DNA of 64,000 nucleotides, taken from positions 1-64,000 of the forward strand of contig CAWBZS010000010.1 in NCBI GenBank assembly GCA_963793335.1, written 5' to 3'. Source of the stretch: Sva-07 sp963793335. GTDB lineage: Bacteria > Actinomycetota > Acidimicrobiia > Acidimicrobiales > Ilumatobacteraceae. The notes under the pieces are model-generated. The model saw nothing but the letters and a program-made list of their open reading frames with translations, did not search any database and had not been told where the DNA came from. Position 1 is the first letter of the stretch, and each line of letters opens with the position of its first letter. Position numbers and translations under genes: made by a program. Below, one piece after another: positions 50,970-58,571 of this stretch.

Positions 50970-52447
50970 GCGCGCTCCTTCCGCTCGCGATCACCGTGCC
51001 GCTCGTCGGGGCGGCGTTGTCATTGATCGCGATCCGATCGCGCGCCGTGCAGCGCGCGATCAGCGTCGTGTGCGCCGTCGCGACGGCCGGGATCTCGATC
51101 TCGATCCTGATCGGCGTCGATCGCAACGGTACGGAGGTGGCCTCGATCGGCGATTGGCCAGCGGAGATCGCGATCAACCTGGTCGCTGATCGTTTCGCAG
51201 CCCTGATGCTGACGATCAGCTCGACGATGTTGCTCGCCGTGCTGCTCTATGCGCTGGGCCAACGCGCCGACGACGAACGCTCACGCTGGTACCACCCGGC
51301 GTACCTTGCGCTGACCGCCGGTGTCAGCGGCGCGTTCCTGGCCGGCGACCTCTTCAACCTGTTCGTCTGGTTCGAGGTGTTGTTGATCGCCAGCTACGTG
51401 CTCCTCACCCTGGAGGGCAACGACGGCCAGATCCGTTCGGGCACCACCTACGTGGTGTTGAACGTGATCGAGTCGTTCGTGCTGGTCACGGGCGTGGCGC
51501 TGATCTTCGCAGCGACTGGCACGCTCAACATGGCGTTGCTTCCGGAACGGTTGGCTGCACTGCCCGACGGGATCCGGCTGGGACTCAACCTGTTGCTGCT
51601 GATCGCGTTCGGTCTCAAGGCGGCGGTGTTCCCGTTGTTCTCCTGGCTGCCGGACAGCTACCCGGTGGCGCCGAGCCCGGTGAGCGCGGTGTTTGCTGGG
51701 TTGCTCACCAAGATCGGCGTGTATGCGATCGTTCGCACGCAGACGTTGCTGTTCCCGGACACCAATCGCGAGCTGCTGTTGGTGATCGCTGGGCTCACCA
51801 TGTTGATCGGTGTGCTCGGCGCGATCGCTCAGTCGGACATGAAACGGATTCTGAGCTTTCACATCATCAGCCAGATCGGGTACATGGTGATGGGAGTCGC
51901 GCTCGGCGGCGTCGCGGCGATCAGTGCGACGATCTTCTACATGCTCCACCACATCCCGGTGAAGACGTCGCTGTTCCTCGTCGAGGGGATCGTCGAACGC
52001 GAGACGGGATCGTCGACGTTGGGCCGCGTGTCGGGGCTCGCACGACGATCGGGGCCGCTGGCAGTGCTGTTCCTGATCCCGGCGTTCAGCCTTGCGGGCC
52101 TGCCGCCGTTCTCCGGGTTCCTCGGCAAGACTGCCGTGGTCACCGAAGGGCTCGAGCAACGGTCGTGGTGGATCGTCGGTGTGGCTCTCGCGGTATCGCT
52201 GATGACGCTGGTGTCGATGTTGAAGATCTGGGGTGGAGCGTTCTGGGGCGCACCCGACCCTGTCCCCACCGACGGCGGCCACCACGGCATCCTCCGCAAG
52301 CATCCGATGATGTCGGCGGTCACCACCGGCGTCGTGACACTCACGTTGCTGATCGCGGTGTTCGCGGGACCGCTGTACCGATTCTGCGAGCGGGCAGCGA
52401 TCGACGTCACCAATCCGGCGTCCTACCCGGCGGCGGTGGTGCCGTGA
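50966..52447 (+). CDS. mnhD: Mrp/Mnh antiporter subunit D
   Basis: A 493-residue NuoM/N-like proton-channel subunit with about fourteen helices. It has GDLFNLFVWFEVLLIASYVL with the membrane Glu, KAAVFPLFSWLPDSYPVAPSPVSAVFAGLLTKIG, and MKRILSFHIISQIGYM. A GGAGGG site precedes the GTG, which overlaps the mnhC stop. With MnhA it provides the two antiporter-like modules of the complex. Confidence 0.95.
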   Translation: MSALLPLAITVPLVGAALSLIAIRSRAVQRAISVVCAVATAGISISILIGVDRNGTEVASIGDWPAEIAINLVADRFAALMLTISSTMLLAVLLYALGQRADDERSRWYHPAYLALTAGVSGAFLAGDLFNLFVWFEVLLIASYVLLTLEGNDGQIRSGTTYVVLNVIESFVLVTGVALIFAATGTLNMALLPERLAALPDGIRLGLNLLLLIAFGLKAAVFPLFSWLPDSYPVAPSPVSAVFAGLLTKIGVYAIVRTQTLLFPDTNRELLLVIAGLTMLIGVLGAIAQSDMKRILSFHIISQIGYMVMGVALGGVAAISATIFYMLHHIPVKTSLFLVEGIVERETGSSTLGRVSGLARRSGPLAVLFLIPAFSLAGLPPFSGFLGKTAVVTEGLEQRSWWIVGVALAVSLMTLVSMLKIWGGAFWGAPDPVPTDGGHHGILRKHPMMSAVTTGVVTLTLLIAVFAGPLYRFCERAAIDVTNPASYPAAVVP

Positions 52448-53013
52448 GCCGGTTGCTCCCGACGGCCTTCATCCTGATCGTCTGGCTGGCGCTGTGGGGC
52501 GAGGTGTCGGTGGTCAACGTCGCGAGTGGTGTGCTGGTGGTGGTGATCATGGCGCTGCTGTTCCGGCCGATGCCGCGACGTCACACCCTGCATCCGCTGG
52601 CGCTCAGCCAGCTGCTGCTGATCTTCGCCTGGCGGCTCGTGTCGTCGTCGGCGAGCGTCGTGTGGACGGTACTGTCGCCGACGCCCGACCGGTTGCGCTC
52701 TGGCGTCGTCGGGGTTGCGCTCTCGCAGCGGTCACCGCTGGTCGCCACCATCGTGGCGGATGCCATCAGCCTCACTCCGGGCACGTTGACGCTCGACGTC
52801 CGCTACGTCGGCGACGTCGGCGACGTCGGCGAGGCATCCGAGGGTCCACCACCGGTGCTGTACATCCACGTACTGGGGTTGTCCGACCCGGCGGCGATTC
52901 GCGATGACGTGCGGCGTCTCGAACGTCTCGTCGTGTCGGCCGTGACCCCGAATGCACCCGACGAGGTGTCGCCAACCGCCGACGTCGACACCGCCAGCGG
53001 AGGTTCGACGTGA
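52444..53013 (+). CDS. mnhE: Mrp/Mnh antiporter subunit E
   Basis: A 189-residue subunit: two N-terminal helices (AFILIVWLALWGEVSVVNVA) and a cytoplasmic domain with ITLTPGTL-type sequence (ISLTPGTLTLDVR) and VLYIHVLGL, typical of MnhE. A short GDVGDVG repeat and a Pro/Thr tail extend it. GTG overlaps the mnhD stop. The frame stays open upstream inside mnhD, which was rejected as shadow. Confidence 0.9.
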   Translation: MSRLLPTAFILIVWLALWGEVSVVNVASGVLVVVIMALLFRPMPRRHTLHPLALSQLLLIFAWRLVSSSASVVWTVLSPTPDRLRSGVVGVALSQRSPLVATIVADAISLTPGTLTLDVRYVGDVGDVGEASEGPPPVLYIHVLGLSDPAAIRDDVRRLERLVVSAVTPNAPDEVSPTADVDTASGGST

Positions 53014-53270
53014 ACGCCGTTGGTTGGGTGGCTGGTGTGATGCTCGGCTTGGCCGCGCTGCTGACGACCATTCATGTCATCCGCGCACGCAACCTGGTCG
53101 ACCGCGCGGTCGGCGTCGACATGTTCGTCGCCGTGATCCTCAACAGTTTGGCGGTGGGGATCGCGATCACGCGGGACGATCTGGTCGCAGCCTTGCTGCT
53201 GATCATCGGCTTGTTGGCCTTTCTCGGCAGCGTCACGATCGCCCGGTACATCGAGCAGAGGGATCCATGA
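53010..53270 (+). CDS. mnhF: Mrp/Mnh antiporter subunit F
   Basis: An 86-residue, three-helix subunit. RARNLVDRAVGVDMFVAVILN matches the MnhF pattern RGPTxxDRVxAxDxxxxxxxx, and FLGSVTIARYIEQRD is the usual C-terminus. GTG overlaps the mnhE stop; the stop overlaps mnhG. Confidence 0.92.
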   Translation: MNAVGWVAGVMLGLAALLTTIHVIRARNLVDRAVGVDMFVAVILNSLAVGIAITRDDLVAALLLIIGLLAFLGSVTIARYIEQRDP

Positions 53271-53701
53271 CCAGCGTCGTCGATGTCCTCGCTGCAGTGT
53301 TGTTGCTGGCCGGCTCCGCGCTCGCGCTGATCGCCGCGATCGGGCTGTTCCGGATGCCGGACGCCTACTCGCGCATCCACGTGGCGACGAAGCCTGCCAC
53401 GCTCGCCGTGGTGTTCACCGTTGGTGCGGCTGTGCTTCGGGTTCCCGGCCTCGCCCCGACCACCAAACTCCTGTTGGCGGTGCTGTTGCAGTTCTGGACC
53501 GCGCCGGTGGCGAGCCACATGCTCGGACGCGCCGCGCACACCGCAGGGCTGCGTCCCGAACAGCCGTGGGCGGTCGACGACCTCGAGACCGACGAAGCAC
53601 GCGACGCGGAGATCGAGGCGATGCCCGTCGACGACCAGGCACCTGCGCCCGGCGTCGAGGCGGAATCGGACACTGCAACCGACCGCGACGACACGGAGTG
53701 A
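53267..53701 (+). CDS. mnhG: Mrp/Mnh antiporter subunit G
   Basis: A 144-residue subunit with three helices. GLFRMPDAYSRIHVATKPAT is the MnhG signature; TTKLLLAVLLQFWTAPVASHML follows. An acidic tail of about 45 residues is longer than usual. ATG overlaps the mnhF stop, completing the A-G set. Its stop overlaps the next ATG (TGATG), hinting at one more co-translated gene. Confidence 0.92.
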   Translation: MTSVVDVLAAVLLLAGSALALIAAIGLFRMPDAYSRIHVATKPATLAVVFTVGAAVLRVPGLAPTTKLLLAVLLQFWTAPVASHMLGRAAHTAGLRPEQPWAVDDLETDEARDAEIEAMPVDDQAPAPGVEAESDTATDRDDTE

Positions 53702-53948
53702 TGACCGTCGTGCCTGATCTCCCACCACCACCACCACCACCCCTCCTCCTCCTCCTCCTCCACCACCACCCGAGAAGCAGGGCCGGAAGCGCGATCGTGG
53801 CGGCAAGGTGTCGAACGCCGTCGAACTCGTCGCGGCGGCAGTCATCTTCATCGCCGCCACCGCCACCTTCAGCGCTCGGATGCCGGTCTACGTCGCCGTC
53901 TTCCCAGCGGCGATCGCAACGATCGTCATCCTGATGTTCTTCGGGTAG
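53701..53948 (+). CDS. Small proline-rich membrane protein, apparently frameshifted
   Basis: The ATG at 53701 overlaps the mnhG stop and begins MTVVPDLPPPP. After a CCA/CCT repeat tract (53722-53770) a second frame gives a basic stretch EKQGRKRDRGGK and two hydrophobic helices, VELVAAAVIFIAATATF and YVAVFPAAIATIVILMFF, ending at the TAG at 53946. One extra C in the CCCC near 53740 would join both into about 82 residues. The helices could also be translated alone from GTG 53808 (46 residues). No family recognised; the position suggests an accessory protein of the antiporter. Confidence 0.45.
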
Positions 53949-53956
53949 CCGGCTGT

Positions 53957-54086
53957 CGGTAGGTGGTCGACGAGTCCGTCGATCACGGCAGAGACGTCGT
54001 CGGTCGCCGGCTCGCCGCCGGTCGTGGGGGTTTCGGTGAGATCCCAGCGAATCTGCTGCGTTGAAGTCGCTGCGGAGTTGCTGGGC
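53957..54086 (-). pseudogene. Partial duplicate of the lipoprotein gene at 56650-57195
   Basis: Bases 53957-54008 match 56776-56827 at 50 of 52 positions, and bases 54058-54086 match 56831-56859. Between them this copy has 49 bases where the other has 3, which breaks the frame. Translated pieces are ATDDVSAVIDGLVDHLP and QQLRSDFNA, matching the intact lipoprotein. No start, signal peptide or C-terminal end is present. Further upstream (to about 54150) only weak protein-level similarity remains (FRLDVKIPFVAAQQLRSDF). Confidence 0.7.
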
Positions 54087-54251
54087 GGCGACGAACGGGA
54101 TCTTGACATCGAGCCTGAATCCGACCCCGAACCTGGCCGCGACGATGGGGCTCGAGCGCCTCGAGCGCGCGACGGCGTGCAGGATGGTCGAATCGCGAGT
54201 GGATTGAACCCGGGCATCGACGATCGTTCGGATCGGGCCATCCGGGCGACT

Positions 54252-54722
54252 TCAGGTGAGCGTTCGGACCATCTTGACCTCGCCGTCTCCATCCTCGATG
54301 CCGTCGACGAATCGGAAGTGATTGCGCTCGTACAGGTGGCGAGCAGGGAGGTTGGATGCCTTCACACAGAGTTGAACGCCGCTCGCTCCCTGATCCGCAG
54401 ACCAGGAGACGACCGCGTCGATCAGCACATCGCCAACACCCATGCCGCGAGCGCTGGGCGCAACCCACATCGAGATCAGCTCAACCGATTCGGCCGAGCT
54501 GCTGTTCATTGCGCTCACCTGCCCAACGGGCGCGTTGTCGAGCGTTGCAATGACGTTCAGCGGAACGTCACGAACTCGCGAGCGCCAGCGTTCGTCGGTT
54601 GCGCCGATCCACTCGGCGAGCCTCGAGCCGAAGGCCGCGGGTGCGTCGGCCAACGCCTCGAGGCGAAGAGAACGCCATTCCGGCCAGTCGTCGACGGTCA
54701 GTGCCCTGGTTGTGACGCCCAT
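54252..54722 (-). CDS. GNAT-family N-acetyltransferase
   Basis: A 156-residue acetyl-CoA-dependent acyltransferase. After TTRALTVDDWPEWRSLRLEA, the acetyl-CoA motif is MWVAPSARGMGVGDVLIDAV, followed by GVQLCVKASNLPARHLYERN and the last strand FRFVDG. The start ATG 54722 fits the family N-terminus. Substrate unknown (protein N-terminus, antibiotic or amine are all possible). It lies 44 bases downstream of the membrane hydrolase gene and on the same strand. Confidence 0.85.
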   Translation of the reverse strand: MGVTTRALTVDDWPEWRSLRLEALADAPAAFGSRLAEWIGATDERWRSRVRDVPLNVIATLDNAPVGQVSAMNSSSAESVELISMWVAPSARGMGVGDVLIDAVVSWSADQGASGVQLCVKASNLPARHLYERNHFRFVDGIEDGDGEVKMVRTLT

Positions 54723-54766
54723 CTCGCAATTGTTCCATCTGCGGCTGCTCCTCGTGATGGGGATGG

Positions 54767-56278
54767 CTACTCGCCGGGCCAGACGAAGCCCAGTTCTCCC
54801 ATCACGATCGGGTAGACCTCCTCCGGGTCGGCGTCGGGCTGGGCCAAATCGATGCCGTCGTGAGGAAGACCGACCGCGTCGAGCACGACGACGTCGACGA
54901 CGTCGCGCGTCCGATCCCACGCCGCCACCAGCGCTTCGATACCCTGCTCGTTCACCAACGGGTCATCAGGATTCAGCACGACCGTGATGTCGTCGACCGC
55001 CGGACCAACATCGAGACCGACGTCCATCACCGCCTGACCGAGTGCGAACGACGCTGCCAACCCACGCGACGAGAACGCCGCGTAGTCGTGATCGATGTGT
55101 CGATCGTGCGAACGCGTGATGGAAGGCACCCGAGCGAACAGGTTGGTGAAGAGGTTCGAGACGGCGTTGGGCACGAGCGGCAGCTCGAACGCCGGTGCCA
55201 TCGCGATCACCCGATCGACCTCGGGCCGATGCTGGGCGGTCCAGAGGGCGATCGCACCACCCATCGACAGTCCGTGGACTCGGATGTCGTCGCCGAGCCC
55301 ACCGGCGATGTCGACCGCATCGTCGGCATAGTCGGCGAGCTGTTCAGCGGTGAGCGTGTGCAGCGCTCCGGCACCGGCGATCCTTCCACCGTCGGAGGTG
55401 GCGTGGCCGTGCCCGGGTGCTCGCAGCACCAGCACGTTCGCTCCCTGCGCATGGATGCTCTCAGCCATCTCGACGTACTGGCGCGGACAGTTGGTCAAGC
55501 CGTGGAACAGCACGACCACGGTGTCGGTGCGTTCACCGTGGTCGTACAACCGCGAGCGACAGGGTTCGAAGACGAATTCGGGCTCGTCGTTGGTCACGTC
55601 GGTGAAACGAGCGACAGCGCTCTCGAAGTCTCCAGTCGTCTCGGGATCGGGGCCGAGTCGGTCGATGTCGATCGGCCAACTGGCGACGACCACGACGGCG
55701 AGAATGATTGTCGCTGCGACCCAACCAGCCCAGCGCACACCTGAGCGAATCGCCGACGGAGCTGCCGTCGACGCGGGGGCCGAGTCCCCGTCGTCGGTGG
55801 GCCCCGCATCCGCGTTGCTTGCGACGGCAGGTCTGTCGAGGGAGCGCCACGCCGCGAACGTGCCACCCGTGGCGAGAACCGCTCCCGCCAACGAAATGAA
55901 CGGCCCGGCGCTCACCGACATCGCTTCGGGCGGCGTCAGGAGGGCGAACGAAACGGCCCCGACAGACAGCACGATGCCCGCGCCGACGGCCACGAGCCAA
56001 CCCGATCGGTGAGTGACCCGAGCCCCGACGGTGCCGACGATCATCGCAACGCCTGCAAGAAGGCACAGCCACCCGTCATCGGCGACGCCCAGTCGACTCG
56101 CTGGGCCCACGACGAACCATGGGAAGGTCGCGCCGACCAGCACCAACGCTGCACCGGCGCCCATCGCGAACCAAGCGCTCGAACGCGTTCGACGGCGCAC
56201 GGTGCCAGCGCTGGGACTCACGTCCGAGTCGACCAGCGTCATGCTCGGCTGTGGCGAGTCCTCCGGTGTAGCCGTCAT
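54767..56278 (-). CDS. Membrane-anchored alpha/beta hydrolase
   Basis: A 503-residue protein. The N-terminal ~230 residues hold four or five membrane helices (including AWFAMGAGAALVLVGATFPW, LCLLAGVAMIVGTVG and WVAATIILAVVVVASW). A soluble alpha/beta-hydrolase domain follows with TVVVLFHGLTNCPRQYVEMA, LRAPGHGHAT, VHGLSMGGAIALW (nucleophile Ser) and VVLNPDDPLVNEQG (Asp); the His is probably in GLPHDGIDL. The domain resembles monoacylglycerol lipase/carboxylesterases, outside or at the membrane face. The ATG at 56278 was chosen because upstream residues are unlike a protein start. Confidence 0.82.
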   Translation of the reverse strand: MTATPEDSPQPSMTLVDSDVSPSAGTVRRRTRSSAWFAMGAGAALVLVGATFPWFVVGPASRLGVADDGWLCLLAGVAMIVGTVGARVTHRSGWLVAVGAGIVLSVGAVSFALLTPPEAMSVSAGPFISLAGAVLATGGTFAAWRSLDRPAVASNADAGPTDDGDSAPASTAAPSAIRSGVRWAGWVAATIILAVVVVASWPIDIDRLGPDPETTGDFESAVARFTDVTNDEPEFVFEPCRSRLYDHGERTDTVVVLFHGLTNCPRQYVEMAESIHAQGANVLVLRAPGHGHATSDGGRIAGAGALHTLTAEQLADYADDAVDIAGGLGDDIRVHGLSMGGAIALWTAQHRPEVDRVIAMAPAFELPLVPNAVSNLFTNLFARVPSITRSHDRHIDHDYAAFSSRGLAASFALGQAVMDVGLDVGPAVDDITVVLNPDDPLVNEQGIEALVAAWDRTRDVVDVVVLDAVGLPHDGIDLAQPDADPEEVYPIVMGELGFVWPGE

Positions 56279-56317
56279 CGGCGACAGTCTCGCTGGTGGC
56301 GCGGCCGCTCGCCACCA

Positions 56318-56503
56318 GTGAGACCGTCGCCGAAGATCGCCTGGATCGTCGGCATCGTCTCTGCACCCGTGTTCATCTCGCTGCTGATCAGCCTCGGCAG
56401 CGACGACGACGACATCGATTGCCCAGTTCGTGTTCACAACTTCCTTCTCGGAAGCCTCTTCTCCGTGTCTCGGCTGACCCCCGACGTGGAACACGCCGCG
56501 TAG
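56318..56503 (+). CDS. Possible small membrane protein
   Basis: A GTG at 56318 opens a 61-residue frame with one hydrophobic helix (IAWIVGIVSAPVFISLLISL) followed by an acidic GSDDDDID and an amphipathic tail. It lies in the 371-base gap between the hydrolase start and the lipoprotein end, divergent from the hydrolase. No ribosome site or family is recognised, and the reading may be fortuitous. The remaining bases 56504-56649 hold nothing I can identify. Confidence 0.3.
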   Translation: MRPSPKIAWIVGIVSAPVFISLLISLGSDDDDIDCPVRVHNFLLGSLFSVSRLTPDVEHAA

Positions 56504-56649
56504 ACGGAAGGGTCAGCGTCGCTCGATCTCATCGGGCTCGCAACCGCAACCTCGACGGCGCGTCGTGCCACCACGGCGCGACGAGCCCTGTGATCGGTAC
56601 GATCCGCCCGCCCGCCGAGGAGCCGCTGGGACATCGCACCAGCGGTCCC

Positions 56650-57195
56650 TCAGTTCGGTCCTCCGACCTTGGTGATGACGAGTTGGTCGGAGTCGGCGGC
56701 GATGAACGCCGGCCCTCCGAGCCCTGCGCCGCTCGTGTACTCATCGAGCTCTGCGCTGCTGAGCAGCGTGCCTGGCGGTAGGTGGTCGACGAGTCCGTCG
56801 ACCACGGCAGGGACGTCGTCGGTCGCCGTCGCGTTGAAGTCGCTGCGGAGTTGCTGGGCAGTCTCGGGGTCGAGCGTGATGATCGCGTCGATCCAATAGG
56901 TCGTTGGACCCGGCGCCCGATCGTCGCCAGTGGTGCCACTGCGCCAGATCGCGCTCACGGGGGAGCCGATCACAGCGAAGCGCGACGTGAGCGGATCCAG
57001 GTCGCGACGATCCTCCCCGGTGTCGTTCTTCTCTGCGGGCGGAAGCTGTCCTTCGGTGCGGTCGTGCGGCATGGAGCTGTCTCCTTCGTTCGAGTTGGAC
57101 GAGCACGCAGCACTCGAGATGATGATCGTTGCCAAGGTGAACGCGGCCACGAAGGTCGTCATCGGCCGGCGGCCCCTCGGCCTAGCCGTCGACAC
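56650..57195 (-). CDS. Putative lipoprotein
   Basis: A 181-residue exported protein. The GTG at 57195 follows a GGAGG site by 5 bases and gives a basic n-region (STARPRGRR), a hydrophobic core TTFVAAFTLATIIIS and lipobox SSAAC for lipid attachment. An in-frame ATG at 57162 would lack the basic residues. The mature part has an acidic linker and a domain with FAVIGSPVSAIW and DAIITLDPETAQQLRSDF; no family recognised. Its start lies within the last codons of the MoxR-like chimera (14-base overlap), so both are coupled. A partial copy is at 53957. Confidence 0.75.
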   Translation of the reverse strand: MSTARPRGRRPMTTFVAAFTLATIIISSAACSSNSNEGDSSMPHDRTEGQLPPAEKNDTGEDRRDLDPLTSRFAVIGSPVSAIWRSGTTGDDRAPGPTTYWIDAIITLDPETAQQLRSDFNATATDDVPAVVDGLVDHLPPGTLLSSAELDEYTSGAGLGGPAFIAADSDQLVITKVGGPN

Positions 57196-57664
57196 GGGTG
57201 CCTCCGGTCTCGCGGTTGTTCTCCGGCATGCTGGTGCGATCCGGATCGCCGCTGCTGCGTCCGATTTCGTTGTCCTCGCGACCCGGGTTGCGTTCGGGAG
57301 AGCCGGTCGACGTCGTTTCGGCAGTCGCTACGTCTCCGAGTGTCCATGTGATGGTTCGAACGACGGTGCCGGAGCTCGGAAACGGCTTCGCCCACCCGAG
57401 TTCCGTGAAGCGACCGTTCTCGTCGTCCTTCAGATCGGTGGCGATGTCGGATTGGCCACGATTGAAGTTGTAGTAGTCCTCACCATGCACCGTGACGGTC
57501 ATCTCCACCCGGTCACCATCGACGCCGGGCACGTCGTCGAGCAGGAGGTGCCCTTCGGTGAGCAGACAGCACAGCGCGAGGCGGATCTCATCGCGTTTGC
57601 CGCGCACCACCCGATCGACGTTGGCCAGCAAGGCGTCGGCGAGCTGGGCGGCGTTGGCAACCAT
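57182..57664 (-). CDS. Chimeric gene: MoxR N-terminus joined to an unrelated C-terminus
   Basis: A 160-residue frame from ATG 57664. Residues about 1-48 match the start of MoxR-family AAA ATPases: ALLANVDRVVRGKRDEIRLA, then LLTEGHLLLDDVPGV. In MoxR proteins this continues into the Walker A GKT; here it stops exactly before it and changes to DGDRVEMTVTVHGEDYYNFN, then a beta-rich sequence with NGRFTELGWAKPF and a charged tail. The C-terminal part looks like the end of a different protein I cannot name. The switch is at about 57520. It cannot bind ATP. A deletion fusion or assembly collapse is likely. Confidence 0.6.
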   Translation of the reverse strand: MVANAAQLADALLANVDRVVRGKRDEIRLALCCLLTEGHLLLDDVPGVDGDRVEMTVTVHGEDYYNFNRGQSDIATDLKDDENGRFTELGWAKPFPSSGTVVRTITWTLGDVATAETTSTGSPERNPGREDNEIGRSSGDPDRTSMPENNRETGGTRVDG

Positions 57665-57703
57665 TCGGGGAGTGTAGAACGACGATGATCCCCGATCGGC
57701 GCT

Positions 57704-57803
57704 GCCGACGTGGCGCCGACGTGGCACCGACGTGACGCCGATGTCGCACCGGCGCAGGCTCGATGTGGCACCGATGTGGCACCGGCGCAGCCAGGCTCGA
57801 TGG
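57704..57803. repeat. Degenerate short tandem repeats, intergenic
   Basis: Repeated variants of CGACGTGGCACC (about 11-13 bases) fill most of the gap between the chimeric gene and the SWIM gene. Within it GCACCGGCGCAG(CCA)GGCTCGATG occurs twice, at 57746-57765 and 57779-57802. No gene or clear hairpin found. Confidence 0.55.
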
Positions 57804-57818
57804 GCCGGCGCGCTCGGC

Positions 57819-58571
57819 TCAGTCCCACTCGATGCGGAGTTGGCCGAGCGCGTCACGGAGCACGGCCGCGAGCTCGCGAGACTTCGGCAGCCGCGGCTCG
57901 ATCCGCTCGATCTCACCGACGTCGGGGAGCACGGCGCCTGCCGGGATTCGAAGCAGGTCGGCCAACGGGTCGACCGCCGGCGGCTCCGGTTCGCGCCGTC
58001 GCTCCGGGTTGCGATTGCGGTCGTGGCTCCCACCGACGAGGCGGAGATGTCGCCGATCCCGGCTCGCGCGACGCTCGGTCTCGATCGGCGCGTCGTCGTG
58101 GGCATGCTCACGACCGCCCTCGATGTACCGGAACCCGTCCTCGTCGCGTGGAGCGTCGTCCTCGGAGTCGTACGGCTCGGTGCGGCCGCGCCACAGGTCG
58201 AGCAGCTCGGGCTCCATCAGGAATTCGTCGCTGAGTGTGAACATGGCGGCCACCACGTGCTTGCAGGCGTAGCCGTCCCAGTTGTCGTCGTCGGGGCAGG
58301 TGCAGGTGAAGGAGATGTCGCGCCGCAGTGGCATGCCGTTGCCGGGCGTCACCGCGACCACGGCGATGTAGGGCGTCGAGCGCGAGCCCTGGATCTCGCA
58401 GGTGACCGTCTTGGGATCGATCACGATGTCGAGCACCGAGCCGTCCTTCGCGTACTGCTTGCCGCGGCGCATCCGAGACGGGTCGCTCATCTCCGCGGCC
58501 AGCACCTTCATCATCGTGGCGGGAAGGCGCCCCGGATGGTTGGCCCCGAACGGCTTGCGGGGTCGGGTCAC
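57819..58571 (-). CDS. SWIM zinc-finger protein
   Basis: A 250-residue protein. The SWIM motif is FTCTCPDDDNWDGYACKHVV, with zinc ligands Cys90, Cys92, Cys103 and His105 (CxC...CxH). A hydrophilic, Arg/Asp/Glu-rich linker leads to a C-terminal helical segment with PRLPKSRELAAVLRDALGQL. The GTG at 58571 overlaps the SNF2 helicase stop (GTGA). SWIM proteins next to SNF2 helicases are a recurring bacterial pair, so a shared DNA-linked role is likely. Confidence 0.87.
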   Translation of the reverse strand: MTRPRKPFGANHPGRLPATMMKVLAAEMSDPSRMRRGKQYAKDGSVLDIVIDPKTVTCEIQGSRSTPYIAVVAVTPGNGMPLRRDISFTCTCPDDDNWDGYACKHVVAAMFTLSDEFLMEPELLDLWRGRTEPYDSEDDAPRDEDGFRYIEGGREHAHDDAPIETERRASRDRRHLRLVGGSHDRNRNPERRREPEPPAVDPLADLLRIPAGAVLPDVGEIERIEPRLPKSRELAAVLRDALGQLRIEWD

